NCBI RefSeq assembly: GCF_016734815.1
Contig: NZ_JAERQF010000004.1
Location: 124,001-188,000, forward strand
Length of the DNA: 64,000 nt
Direction of reading: 5' to 3'
Origin: Hymenobacter rubidus
Lineage (GTDB): Bacteria > Bacteroidota > Bacteroidia > Cytophagales > Hymenobacteraceae
A model generated the notes under the pieces. The model worked only from the letters and a program-made list of their open reading frames with translations, made no database searches and was not told the DNA's origin. A program made the position numbers and the translations under genes. Below are positions 49,168-56,897 of this stretch, one piece after another; position 1 is the first letter of the stretch, and each line of letters starts with the position of its first letter.

Positions 49168-51054
49168 ATGCGTATTGCCGGAGCCGCCCTCAACCAGATT
49201 CCCATTGACTGGGAGAACAACCTGCGCAACATCAAAACGGCCATTGAGCAGGCCAAAGCGGCCGGGGTGGAGCTGCTGTGCCTGCCCGAGCTGTGCCTGA
49301 CGGGCTACGGCTGCGAAGACCTGTTTTTGAGCGACTGGATGCCCGAGGCGGCGCTGGCGCACTTGCAGCAGGTACGCGAATGGACGCAGGGAATTTGCGT
49401 GGTGGTGGGGCTGCCGGTGCGCCTCAACCACCGCACCTACAACACGGCGGCGGTGCTGCGCGATGGGCAGATTCTGGGCTTTGCGGCCAAGCAGTTTCTG
49501 GCCAATGATGGGGTGCATTACGAAACGCGCTTCTTCGCGCCGTGGGTGGCGGGCGAGACGACGACCGTGACGTGGGAAGGGGAAACCTGGCCGCTGGGCG
49601 ACCTGATTTTTGAGCACCAGGGCGTGCGCTTCGGTTTCGAGATTTGTGAGGATGCCTGGCGGGCCGATAACGTGCGGCCCGCCTGCCGGCTCATGGGCAA
49701 GGTGGATTTGATTGTGAACCCCTCGGCCAGCCACTTTGCCATGAGCAAAACCGACGTGCGCTACCAGCTGGTACTGAAGGCCTCGCGCACGTTCGACTGC
49801 ACGTATCTGTATGCCAACCTGCTGGGCAATGAAGCGGGGCGCATCATTTTCGATGGGGAAATTCTGATGGCGCGCAACGGCCACTTGCTGAAGCGTAACC
49901 AGCTGCTGAGTTTCAAGGAAGTTGATTTGGAATGGACGGACGTGGACTTTGCCACCAAGCCCGAGCCCGCGGCGGCAATAGTGCCTTTGCCCACGCCGGA
50001 TGAATATAAGGAGCTGAACCAGGCCATGAGCCTGGGCTTGTTTGACTACCTGCGCAAGGCGCGCAGCCGCGGCTTCGTGCTGAGTTTGAGCGGCGGGGCC
50101 GACTCGTGCTTCTGTGCCGTGGGCGTGGCTGAGATGGTGCGGCTGGGCGTGGAGGAACTGGGGTTGGAGGAATTCAAACGCCGCAGCGGCTGCTTTCCGG
50201 TCTCGCCATCGGCGGGCAAGGAAGAATTAGCCGAATCAGCTAACCAGACAATTCCTCGTTCCCAAAAAGAATTGGTGCAGCAGCTGCTGACTTGTGCTTA
50301 CCAGGGCACCGTCAATTCTTCGGACGATACCTTTAATTCGGCCAAAGAACTGGCCGATAGCATCGGGGCGCGGTTTTATAACTGGGGCATTGATGAAGAA
50401 GTGACCGGCTATGTGGGCAAAATTCAGAATGCATTGGGCCGGGAGCTGACCTGGAAAACCGATGACCTTGCGCTGCAAAACATCCAAGCGCGGGTGCGGG
50501 CCCCCGGCATCTGGCTGCTGGCCAACGTGCAGAACTGCCTGCTCATCACTACCTCCAACCGCTCCGAAGCCAGCGTGGGCTACTGCACCATGGACGGCGA
50601 CACGGCCGGCAGCATTTCTCCCATTGCGGGCGTCGACAAGGACTTCGTGAAAAAGTGGCTGCGTTGGGCCGAAACCGAGCTGGGCTACCTCGCCCTGCGC
50701 CATGTGAACGCCCTGCAACCCACCGCCGAGCTGCGCCCCCTCGAAGACAAGCAGACCGATGAGCGCGACCTCATGCCCTACACCCTGCTCAACCGCATCG
50801 AGCGGCTGGCCTTCTACGACCGCCTCAGCCCGAAGCAGGTGCTGGCCGCACTGGGCGGGGAAGAAACCGGGTTTGATACCGAGCAGCTGAAAACGTTCGT
50901 GCGGCGTTTTTATACCCTCTGGAGCCGCAACCAATGGAAGCGGGAGCGGTATGCCCCGAGCTTCCATTTGGATGATTACAACGTGGACCCGCGCTCCTGG
51001 CTGCGGTTTCCCATCCTCAGCGGCGGCTTCTCGGAGGAACTGGCGGGGCTGTAG
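49168..51054 (+). CDS. nadE: glutamine-dependent NAD+ synthase
   Basis: 628 residues. The N-terminal nitrilase-type glutaminase domain (1 to about 270) has the Glu-Lys-Cys triad in CLPELCLTGYGCEDLF, KQFLANDGVHYETRFF and GFEICEDAWR. The C-terminal synthetase has the P-loop LSLSGGADSCFCAVGVAEM and LLITTSNRSEASVGYCTMDGDTAG. Ammonia from glutamine is channelled to deamido-NAD+. Full length for the two-domain form. The ATG sits directly on the end of repeat B5, so the leader is made of the repeat. Confidence 0.95.
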   Translation: MRIAGAALNQIPIDWENNLRNIKTAIEQAKAAGVELLCLPELCLTGYGCEDLFLSDWMPEAALAHLQQVREWTQGICVVVGLPVRLNHRTYNTAAVLRDGQILGFAAKQFLANDGVHYETRFFAPWVAGETTTVTWEGETWPLGDLIFEHQGVRFGFEICEDAWRADNVRPACRLMGKVDLIVNPSASHFAMSKTDVRYQLVLKASRTFDCTYLYANLLGNEAGRIIFDGEILMARNGHLLKRNQLLSFKEVDLEWTDVDFATKPEPAAAIVPLPTPDEYKELNQAMSLGLFDYLRKARSRGFVLSLSGGADSCFCAVGVAEMVRLGVEELGLEEFKRRSGCFPVSPSAGKEELAESANQTIPRSQKELVQQLLTCAYQGTVNSSDDTFNSAKELADSIGARFYNWGIDEEVTGYVGKIQNALGRELTWKTDDLALQNIQARVRAPGIWLLANVQNCLLITTSNRSEASVGYCTMDGDTAGSISPIAGVDKDFVKKWLRWAETELGYLALRHVNALQPTAELRPLEDKQTDERDLMPYTLLNRIERLAFYDRLSPKQVLAALGGEETGFDTEQLKTFVRRFYTLWSRNQWKRERYAPSFHLDDYNVDPRSWLRFPILSGGFSEELAGL

Positions 51055-51239
51055 CTGGCAAAATAGGGTTGGGCAAGGCTTTTTGTGATAATTAGTTATT
51101 GCCAATCAGTATTTTACAAAATATATTGAGTTGCCGCCGCAAGTTTTGGCTGCTGATGGTACCTGACTGGCCATATCCCTGGTAATTGCCGCGACGAGCC
51201 GGCGCGGGGGATGCTTATCATACCTTCAGGCCTGTTCCT

Positions 51240-51878
51240 TTGGCTAATTCATTCCCGCTGCTTGTGGCTCAGGGCCTCCTCACTGATACTCGACTGAGCC
51301 CGCTGCCGGCCGCTGATGCTGCTTTGGTGGCGCAGTTGCAGCAGGGCAGCGAAGTTGCGTTTCGCACGTTGGTGGCGCGCTATCAGGACCGGATTTATCA
51401 GACCGCGTTTTCGCTCCTGCGGTCGGCGGAAGAAGCCGAGGACGTGGCCCAGGAAGTATTTGTAGAGGTTTACCAAACCATTGGCCGATTTCGGGGCGAG
51501 GCGGCCCTGAGCACCTGGCTCTACCGGCTGGCCACGTCGCGGGCCCTAAAAAACCGGCAACGGGCTCGGGCCAAAAAGCGCTTCGCCTTTTTCACCAGCT
51601 TGCTGGGTTTTAACAATGAAACCCTGCACGAGCCGCCCGACCATGGCCACCCTCAGGCACTGCTTGAAGGCCAGCAGCAGCTGCAATTGCTACTGGCCCA
51701 CATCGCCCGCTTGCCCGACCAGCAACAGGTAGCTTTTACGCTGCGCCACGAGCAGGAATTGAGCTACGAGGAAATTGCGGCCGTGCTCGAAACCACCGTG
51801 TCGGCAGTGGAATCGTTGTTGTTTCGGGCCCGCCAAACCTTGCGCAAACACGTTAACCCTCTCCTTCGCCATGTCTGA
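51240..51878 (+). CDS. RNA polymerase sigma factor, ECF type
   Basis: 212 residues from TTG 51240. No ATG is in frame; TTG 51186 and GTG 51264 are alternatives. Region 2 is LVAQLQQGSEVAFRTLVARYQDRIYQTAFSLLRSAEEAEDVAQEVFVEVYQTIGRFRGEAALSTWLYRLATSRALKNRQR; region 4 is HIARLPDQQQVAFTLRHEQELSYEEIAAVLETTVSAVESLLFRARQTLRKHV. It overlaps the next gene (a one-helix membrane protein) by 8 bases, the usual sigma/anti-sigma coupling. TTCCTTTG at 51235-51242 resembles a -7 element and would favour the GTG start. Confidence 0.85.
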   Translation: MANSFPLLVAQGLLTDTRLSPLPAADAALVAQLQQGSEVAFRTLVARYQDRIYQTAFSLLRSAEEAEDVAQEVFVEVYQTIGRFRGEAALSTWLYRLATSRALKNRQRARAKKRFAFFTSLLGFNNETLHEPPDHGHPQALLEGQQQLQLLLAHIARLPDQQQVAFTLRHEQELSYEEIAAVLETTVSAVESLLFRARQTLRKHVNPLLRHV

Positions 51879-52146
51879 TTCTGCAGCTCACTCCAACTCT
51901 GATGAAGCCTGGGATGACTTGATGGGCCAGTTGGCTGCCCAGCCAAAGTACCAGCCCCAGCCCTTTTTTTATACTCGGGTGCAAGCCCGGCTAGCCGCCC
52001 AGTCGGCCACTCCTCCCATATTAGGTTGGCTGCGCCGGCCCGCCTACGCGGTGCTGCTGGGCGCTTTGGTGCTCATGCTAAGCGGCGACGGCTCGGCGCT
52101 GCGCCCGGCTGTAGGAGTTGTGCATGACAACGCCAGCCCCCGGTAG
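51871..52146 (+). CDS. small membrane protein, probable anti-sigma factor
   Basis: 91 residues: acidic cytosolic part of about 58 residues (SNSDEAWDDLMGQLAAQPKYQPQPFFYTRVQARLAAQ), one membrane helix (PAYAVLLGALVLMLSG) and a short outer tail. Size, topology and 8-base overlap with the sigma gene suggest it holds that factor at the membrane. No zinc-binding HxxxCxxC motif of ZAS anti-sigma factors is seen. Function by context. Confidence 0.6.
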   Translation: MSDSAAHSNSDEAWDDLMGQLAAQPKYQPQPFFYTRVQARLAAQSATPPILGWLRRPAYAVLLGALVLMLSGDGSALRPAVGVVHDNASPR

Positions 52147-52195
52147 CTGGCCGCCTTCATTGTTGCGCCGATAAAGGCGCAAGCCCAAGGGGGAG

Positions 52196-52203
52196 TACCT
52201 TTG
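52196..52203 (+). promoter_or_regulatory. Bacteroidota -7 promoter element TACCTTTG for lgt
   Basis: TACCTTTG ends 25 bases before the lgt ATG; no clear -33 TTTG. Confidence 0.5.
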
Positions 52204-52228
52204 AAACCATATTTCACTTACGCTACGC

Positions 52229-53239
52229 ATGTCGCCTTTTCTCGCCGCCATTTATTGGAACGTTAACCCCATCATTGCCCACATTGGCTGGGTTACCCTG
52301 CGCTGGTACGGGCTGTTTTTCATGCTGCCTTTCGTGGTGGGCACGTTCATTCTCACGCACATCTACCGCTCGGAGCGGGTATCGCCGCAGTGGGTTGATG
52401 TGATTACGATTTACATGCTGGTGGGCACCATTGTGGGGGCGCGGCTGGGCCATATGTTGTTTTATGACTTTGACGCCCTGATGGCTGACCCCATGGTGGT
52501 GTTTAAAATCTGGCAGGGCGGATTGGCCAGCCACGGCGCGACCATCGGCATCTTGCTGGCATGCTGGCTGTTTGCCCGCAACAATAAGTTCGACTACTTG
52601 TGGGTGCTCGACCGCATTGTAATTGTGGTGGCCTTGGGTGGGGCCTGCATCCGCACGGGCAATTTGATGAACTCCGAAATTGTGGGCAAGCCGACGAATG
52701 CGCCGTGGGCCTTCGTGTTCCCGCGGGATGCCGAACACCTGCAAAGCTTTGCGCCCAACCAGCCGGTACCGGCCGGCTCGTACGCCGTGCAGCGGGTGGC
52801 CAATCCGCAGGCCGACAAAGAGCCCGATGTAGTGGGCCAACCGATAAACGGGCCGGTTACTCCTGATACAAAAGTGGCCGTGCCGCGCCACCCAACCCAG
52901 ATTTACGAGGCGCTTTTCTGCATCTTCCTGCTCATCCTGCTTTATTCGATGTGGAACCGCACCAAGGAGCGCACACCCCGCGGGCAGCTGTTTGGGTTGT
53001 TTGTGGTGCTGCTGTTCATCCAGCGTTTTCTGGGCGAATACCTGAAGGAAAACCAGGTTGATTTCGAGAATGGCCGCCTGCTCAACCAGGGCCAGCTGCT
53101 AAGTATTCCGCTGATTTTCATCGGTATCTGGGTGCTGTGGCGGGCCGGCAAAGACCCCGAAAATCCCTACGGCTACGCCCCGCGCGACCTGGGCAAGGAG
53201 GGCGACCCGCAGCCGAAAGTGGAAACGACTGCTCGGTAA
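52229..53239 (+). CDS. lgt: prolipoprotein diacylglyceryl transferase
   Basis: 336-residue inner-membrane enzyme that adds diacylglycerol to the lipobox Cys of prelipoproteins, such as those at 15680, 17252 and 53348 here. About seven membrane helices; conserved 'LRWYGLFFMLPFVVG', SHGATIGILLACWLFARNN, the Lgt signature region CIRTGNLMNSEIVGKPT, and PRHPTQIYEALFC. Compared with E. coli Lgt there is an insertion of about 50 polar residues (from FVFPRDAEHLQ to TPDTKVA) before PRHPTQ, in the periplasmic head region. A large palindrome follows. Confidence 0.92.
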   Translation: MSPFLAAIYWNVNPIIAHIGWVTLRWYGLFFMLPFVVGTFILTHIYRSERVSPQWVDVITIYMLVGTIVGARLGHMLFYDFDALMADPMVVFKIWQGGLASHGATIGILLACWLFARNNKFDYLWVLDRIVIVVALGGACIRTGNLMNSEIVGKPTNAPWAFVFPRDAEHLQSFAPNQPVPAGSYAVQRVANPQADKEPDVVGQPINGPVTPDTKVAVPRHPTQIYEALFCIFLLILLYSMWNRTKERTPRGQLFGLFVVLLFIQRFLGEYLKENQVDFENGRLLNQGQLLSIPLIFIGIWVLWRAGKDPENPYGYAPRDLGKEGDPQPKVETTAR

Positions 53240-53254
53240 CGCTTTCGCGCGAAG

Positions 53255-53337
53255 TTTCGCGAAGTTGAAAAGGGAAGTCCCGCAAAGTTTGACGTTCTGC
53301 CAGACTTTGCGGGACTTCCCTTTTCAACTTCGCGAAA
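53255..53337. repeat. near-perfect inverted repeat after lgt
   Basis: TTTCGCGAAGTTGAAAAGGG at 53255 is inverted as CCCTTTTCAACTTCGCGAAA ending 53337. Arms are about 35 bases around a loop of about 13. It lies between the convergent lgt and lipoprotein genes and differs in sequence from families A and B. Confidence 0.9.
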
Positions 53338-53347
53338 CCCTGCGCGC

Positions 53348-54250
53348 CTATGGCAAAGTGTACTCAAAAAGCCCGCCCTGCTCGGTGCTGATGAGCAAGG
53401 TATTGTCATCTTTAAATACGGCACCTTCCGTCTGGCCGGCGCCGGTGAGAGGAATTTCGCGCGGCGTGGCTTTCAGAATTTCCGCCCAGGAATTTCCGTC
53501 GAGAATGAACAGCTCGCCCCGGCCCAGCAGCACCAGCCGGTGGCCGTCGGCGCGGATGGCGGCGTCGGTTACTTCGCCCGGAATGGGCAGCGAGGTTATT
53601 TTTTTGGCGGTGTAGGTGCCGGGCTGGTCGGGCACGGTGTAAACGTTGCTGGTGCTGGACTGGCCCCGGTCTTTGGTGAAAAGCCACACCTGGCCGTCGT
53701 GCCAAAGGCTGGCTTCGCAGTCGAAATTGCGTTGCTTTTTCTTGGGCGGAAACTCGCGTTGGTCGGGGTAGGAGAAGGAGATGGTGCCGACTTGCTTGGG
53801 CGAATCGGGCCGGAACTTGTAGAGCTTGAGGTCGCGGCGCGAGCTTTCGTTGTTGCCACAGTCGCCGATGTAATAGTTGCCCTGGCCGTCGCGGCTCAGG
53901 CTTTCCCAGTCGGTGTTGGTGGCCGGTACCTCAATGGTCCGAATGAGCTTGCCCACGCCGCTGATTTCGTAGAGCGTGGCCGAGTTGCCGTCGTCGCCGA
54001 AGCTATAGTAGCTCTGGCCCGAGGCTGCGGAAGCCAGGCCCGAGCTTTCGGGCACCACGCCTTTAAGGGAGCCTACTTTGCGCAGGCCGGGAATTTCGGC
54101 GGCGGCGCTTTTGTCTTTGCGCCGGTCGCCGCCTTTCACTTTCGCCGCTTCGCTGCCGGGCGCTTGGGTGGTATTGTCAGACTGGGCTTGGGAGCAGGCC
54201 GAGGTAAATAAGAGGGCCACTGCGGCCGGCAGGAGGGGAATGAAACGCAT
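53348..54250 (-). CDS. lipoprotein with beta-propeller-like repeats, function unknown
   Basis: 300 residues. Signal peptide with lipobox (LLFTSA|C19SQAQ). The rest shows repeating strand motifs of about 45 residues: ESSGLASAASGQSYYSFGDDGNSATLYEI, DWESLSRDGQGNYYIGDCGNNES, FDCEASLWHDGQVWLFTKDRG, VTDAAIRADGHRLVLLGRGELFIL, QTEGAVFKDDNTLLISTEQGG. This fits a six-bladed propeller of the SdiA-regulated/phytase-like type. Catalytic residues not assigned. Membrane-anchored in the envelope. Confidence 0.75.
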   Translation of the reverse strand: MRFIPLLPAAVALLFTSACSQAQSDNTTQAPGSEAAKVKGGDRRKDKSAAAEIPGLRKVGSLKGVVPESSGLASAASGQSYYSFGDDGNSATLYEISGVGKLIRTIEVPATNTDWESLSRDGQGNYYIGDCGNNESSRRDLKLYKFRPDSPKQVGTISFSYPDQREFPPKKKQRNFDCEASLWHDGQVWLFTKDRGQSSTSNVYTVPDQPGTYTAKKITSLPIPGEVTDAAIRADGHRLVLLGRGELFILDGNSWAEILKATPREIPLTGAGQTEGAVFKDDNTLLISTEQGGLFEYTLP

Positions 54251-54295
54251 TAACAGAAAAGCAGAGTGTGAGGTCGGCTATACGAAGCCAACGGC

Positions 54296-54520
54296 TCAGG
54301 GTACGGGGTCGTAGCCGTGGCCGCCCCAGGGGTGGCAGCTGGCAATGCGCCGCAGGGCCAGCCAGCCGCCGCGCCAGGGCCCGTATTTGCCAATGGCTTG
54401 GGCCGCATACACCGAGCAGGTGGGCGCATAGCGGCAACTGGGCGCGGTGAGCGGCGAGATAAAGCGCTGGTAAAACCAGACGAGGCCGAGGAATAAGGCG
54501 CGGAATAGCCGGGAAAGCAT
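54296..54520 (-). CDS. yidD: membrane protein insertion efficiency factor YidD
   Basis: 74 residues from ATG 54520. Small basic protein with amphipathic N-terminus ([24 protein letters not shown]) and the family motifs [46 protein letters not shown]. It assists YidC-dependent insertion at the inner membrane. An in-frame extension to 54691 overlaps the YgjP-like gene and is rejected. Confidence 0.93.
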   Translation of the reverse strand: MLSRLFRALFLGLVWFYQRFISPLTAPSCRYAPTCSVYAAQAIGKYGPWRGGWLALRRIASCHPWGGHGYDPVP

Positions 54521-54552
54521 CGAGTGAAGGTAAAGAAAACGAAAAGGTTCGG

Positions 54553-55287
54553 CTACTTCGGTAGCGCGTTCAGCTCCGTTTTCCAGTGCTGCCAATCGGG
54601 CATGAGGCGCGTTTGCAGGTCGTAGAAGGCCTTGGAATGGTCGCCTACCAGCAGGTGGCAGCACTCGTGCAGCAGCACGTAATCGAGGCATTCGGGACGG
54701 GCGCGCACCAGTTCAGGCGAGAGGCGAATACGGGCCGTGCGCGGCGTGCAGCTGCCCCAGCGGCTGCGCATCTGGCGTACAAACAGGGTAGGGCGCCCGA
54801 GGTGGAACTCGGCAAAGCGCGGCCACACCCGTTCCAGCGACTCGGCAAAAAGCGAGCGGGCCTGGCGGGCGTACCAGGCCTGAAGCAGCGTTTCGACCTG
54901 GGGGGCTGTGAGCGCGACGGGAGCGCCGAGCACCAGCTCATCGGCCTCGATGGCTACGGTGGGGCGGCTGGCGGTGGCAAAGCGCAGGCGGTAGGGGAAG
55001 CCCTGGTAATAATGTACGCTGCCGGCGTCGAACAGCCGGGCGGGTGCCGGGGCCGGGCGGTTGGCAAAGGCCTGCTGGTGCTTGAGAATCCAGTCGGCTT
55101 TTTTGAGCACCTGCTGGGCCACCCACTCGGGCGAAGTGCCGGCGGGGGCGCTGATGTGCACGCTGCCATCGGGCCGCACGGCGAAGCCGATGGTGCGCCG
55201 TGAACGGAACACGAGGGTATAGTGAAGCGACTGGTTTTGGTAAGCGAGGGTTTCGCGGCGCGGCGCGGCGGAGAAGGAGCGGGGCAT
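54553..55287 (-). CDS. YgjP-like (DUF45) zinc metallopeptidase
   Basis: 244 residues from ATG 55287. DUF45 family with the zinc-dependent motif [12 protein letters not shown] (H-E-x2-H with a third His five residues on), preceded by [38 protein letters not shown], the diagnostic family block. N-terminal beta-rich region ([37 protein letters not shown]). Cytoplasmic; substrate unknown. A start at 55341 adds 18 residues without family similarity. 32 bases upstream of yidD on the same strand. Confidence 0.87.
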   Translation of the reverse strand: MPRSFSAAPRRETLAYQNQSLHYTLVFRSRRTIGFAVRPDGSVHISAPAGTSPEWVAQQVLKKADWILKHQQAFANRPAPAPARLFDAGSVHYYQGFPYRLRFATASRPTVAIEADELVLGAPVALTAPQVETLLQAWYARQARSLFAESLERVWPRFAEFHLGRPTLFVRQMRSRWGSCTPRTARIRLSPELVRARPECLDYVLLHECCHLLVGDHSKAFYDLQTRLMPDWQHWKTELNALPK

Positions 55288-55394
55288 AAAGGTGGCAAGT
55301 TCGGCAGGAGGGCCGCAACGAATAACCACGAAGCCCGGCAAAATAATTTCTTGCTGAAATCAGCCAATTGGGGCCAAAATGCTACCTTCCGGTT

Positions 55395-56348
55395 ATGGAA
55401 CACTGTTTACCCCGGTATTTTTCTATTCTCAGTCTTTTTTTGGCCTTGTTGGTGCTGCCGGTGGCTTCGGTGTGGGCGCAGGGCAACGGGCCAGGGGTGC
55501 GGGGTGCCCGCGCCGCCGGGCTCAGCAATGCCTCCGTGGCCCTGGCCGGGGAGGTATGGAGCATGGGCAACAACGTGGCCGGCATCAGCGAGATACAGCG
55601 GCCCAGTGTGGGCTTTTACGCCGAAAACCGCTACTTCAGCTCGGCGCTCAACGTGGGCGCCCTCACCGTGGCCCTGCCCCTGGGCCGCACTGCTGCCCCC
55701 AATGCCAGTGGCGTGATGCCCGGTGCCGAAGGCGCGGCTCCGGCTTTCAGTCCCGCCGCTCCCACATATGCCCGCAACGGCGTGGTGGCTTTCGAAGCCC
55801 AGCGCTTTGGGGGCGTGCTCTACAACGAAACCCGCGTTGGGGCCGGCTATGGGTACCGCTTTGGGCAAATCAGCCTGGGTGCGCGGGTCGATGTGTTGCA
55901 GGTGAGCATCGAAGGGTTGGGGAGCAAGCGCGTAGCGCTGGGCACGCTGGGCGGCCAGATTGAAATAGTGCCCCGGCGGCTCAGCTTCGGGGCTTCGCTC
56001 TACAACATTAGCCAGACCAAGCTGGCCAGCTACCAGGACGAGCGGGTGCCCACCGTGCTCAAGGCCGGCCTGGCCTACCGGCCCGGCTCGCAGGTGATTC
56101 TGCTGGTTGAAACCGAAAAGGATGTGGAGCGCGACGCCAATTTCAAGGTGGGACTGGAGTACCGGCCAGTACCGATTCTGGCGGTCCGGCTGGGCCTGGC
56201 TTCGCTCACGGAGCAGGCCAGCGCGGGCATTGGCGTGGTAGCCGGCGCGTTTCAGATTGACTACGCGGCGGCGTTTCAGCAGGCGCTGGGATTCAGCCAG
56301 CACCTGAGCGTGAGCAGGACGCTGCGCTCAATGAAGAATGAGGAATGA
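55395..56348 (+). CDS. outer-membrane beta-barrel protein, PorV/PorQ-like
   Basis: 317 residues from ATG 55395. Signal peptide ending ASVWA|QGNG. The mature start 'GVRGARAAGLSNASVALAGEVWSMGNNVAGIS' matches the N-terminal plug/strand pattern of the PorV/PorQ/UPF0164 barrels, followed by repeated amphipathic strands to the end (IEIVPRRLSFGASLYNISQTKL, VGLEYRPVPILAVRLGLASL, GFSQHLSVSRTL). Such barrels act in T9SS cargo release or as porins. The last six residues SMKNEE are read from repeat B6, so the native terminal strand ends a few residues before. It overlaps the four-helix-bundle gene by 4 bases. Confidence 0.72.
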   Translation: MEHCLPRYFSILSLFLALLVLPVASVWAQGNGPGVRGARAAGLSNASVALAGEVWSMGNNVAGISEIQRPSVGFYAENRYFSSALNVGALTVALPLGRTAAPNASGVMPGAEGAAPAFSPAAPTYARNGVVAFEAQRFGGVLYNETRVGAGYGYRFGQISLGARVDVLQVSIEGLGSKRVALGTLGGQIEIVPRRLSFGASLYNISQTKLASYQDERVPTVLKAGLAYRPGSQVILLVETEKDVERDANFKVGLEYRPVPILAVRLGLASLTEQASAGIGVVAGAFQIDYAAAFQQALGFSQHLSVSRTLRSMKNEE

Positions 56349-56897
56349 AGAATGAGGAATTGGCTAGTGTGGTGGAGGAAGGAAGTGAAAATATTATTGC
56401 TTTAAAATCCTTTGGTTTGGCAGTGCGTGTGGTAAAGCTGTGTCGCTTTCTGCGCGAAACCAAGCCGGAATATGTGCTCAGCAAGCAGCTTCTGCGCAGC
56501 GGAACTTCCATTGGAGCAAACGTGGAAGAAGCAATTGGCGGCATATCACGGGCTGATTTTTCGGCCAAAGTCAGTGTCGCCTACAAAGAGGCGAGGGAAA
56601 CCGGCTATTGGCTCAAGCTCCTCTATGCCACCGATTACCTGACCGAAGAGGCGTTTCAGAGCATGCAAAACGATTGCGAGGAGGTTTGTCGAATTCTGAG
56701 AGCTATTCTGAATACAACAAGAATCAAAGGCAGCCGCAACGACTTATGATGAAATACTTTACTTCATTCATCACGAAATGGCGCAGAAGGAGCGGAGCGC
56801 TGGAAGCGTGCTTGCAACCTGACGGCCAGCGGCTGCTACTGCTCGCCATACTCATTCTTCATTCCTCATTCTTCATTCCTCATTCGCTGAAAGCGCA
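56324..56897. mobile_element. candidate IVP cassette: family B inverted ends around a four-helix-bundle gene (copy B6)
   Basis: Left end GCGCTCAATGAAGAATGAGG (56325 on) followed by the B units up to about 56370. Right end CATTCTTCATTCCTCATTC (56853 on), ending ATTCGCTGAAAGCGC at 56896. The ends are inverted relative to each other over roughly 35 bases and enclose one complete gene (56345-56749), whose start codon lies in the left end. The flanking barrel and HhH genes both run into the element. No transposase is encoded. Mobility is inferred from the dispersed empty copies in this window. Confidence 0.6.
56345..56749 (+). CDS. four-helix-bundle protein, 23S rRNA intervening-sequence protein (IVP/S23) family
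   Basis: 134 residues. Family pattern: 'LAVRVVKLCRFLRETKPEYVLSKQLLRSGTSIGANVEEAIGGISRADFSAKVSVAYKEARETGYWLKLL' is the hallmark of PF05635/TIGR02436 (S23-like) proteins, first found in intervening sequences of spirochaete 23S rRNA. The first five codons (MKNEEL) are read from repeat B6. It overlaps the barrel stop by 4 bases (ATGA) and its own stop overlaps the HhH gene start (TTATGATG), so three genes are chained. Biochemical role is not known for the family; an RNA-binding role has been suggested. Here it is not in rRNA. Confidence 0.87.
   Translation: MKNEELASVVEEGSENIIALKSFGLAVRVVKLCRFLRETKPEYVLSKQLLRSGTSIGANVEEAIGGISRADFSAKVSVAYKEARETGYWLKLLYATDYLTEEAFQSMQNDCEEVCRILRAILNTTRIKGSRNDL

Noticed and set aside
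56324..56897. Classical insertion sequence
   Set aside because: No transposase or recombinase is encoded in the element, and no target-site duplication could be defined at its borders, so it is described only as a candidate cassette.
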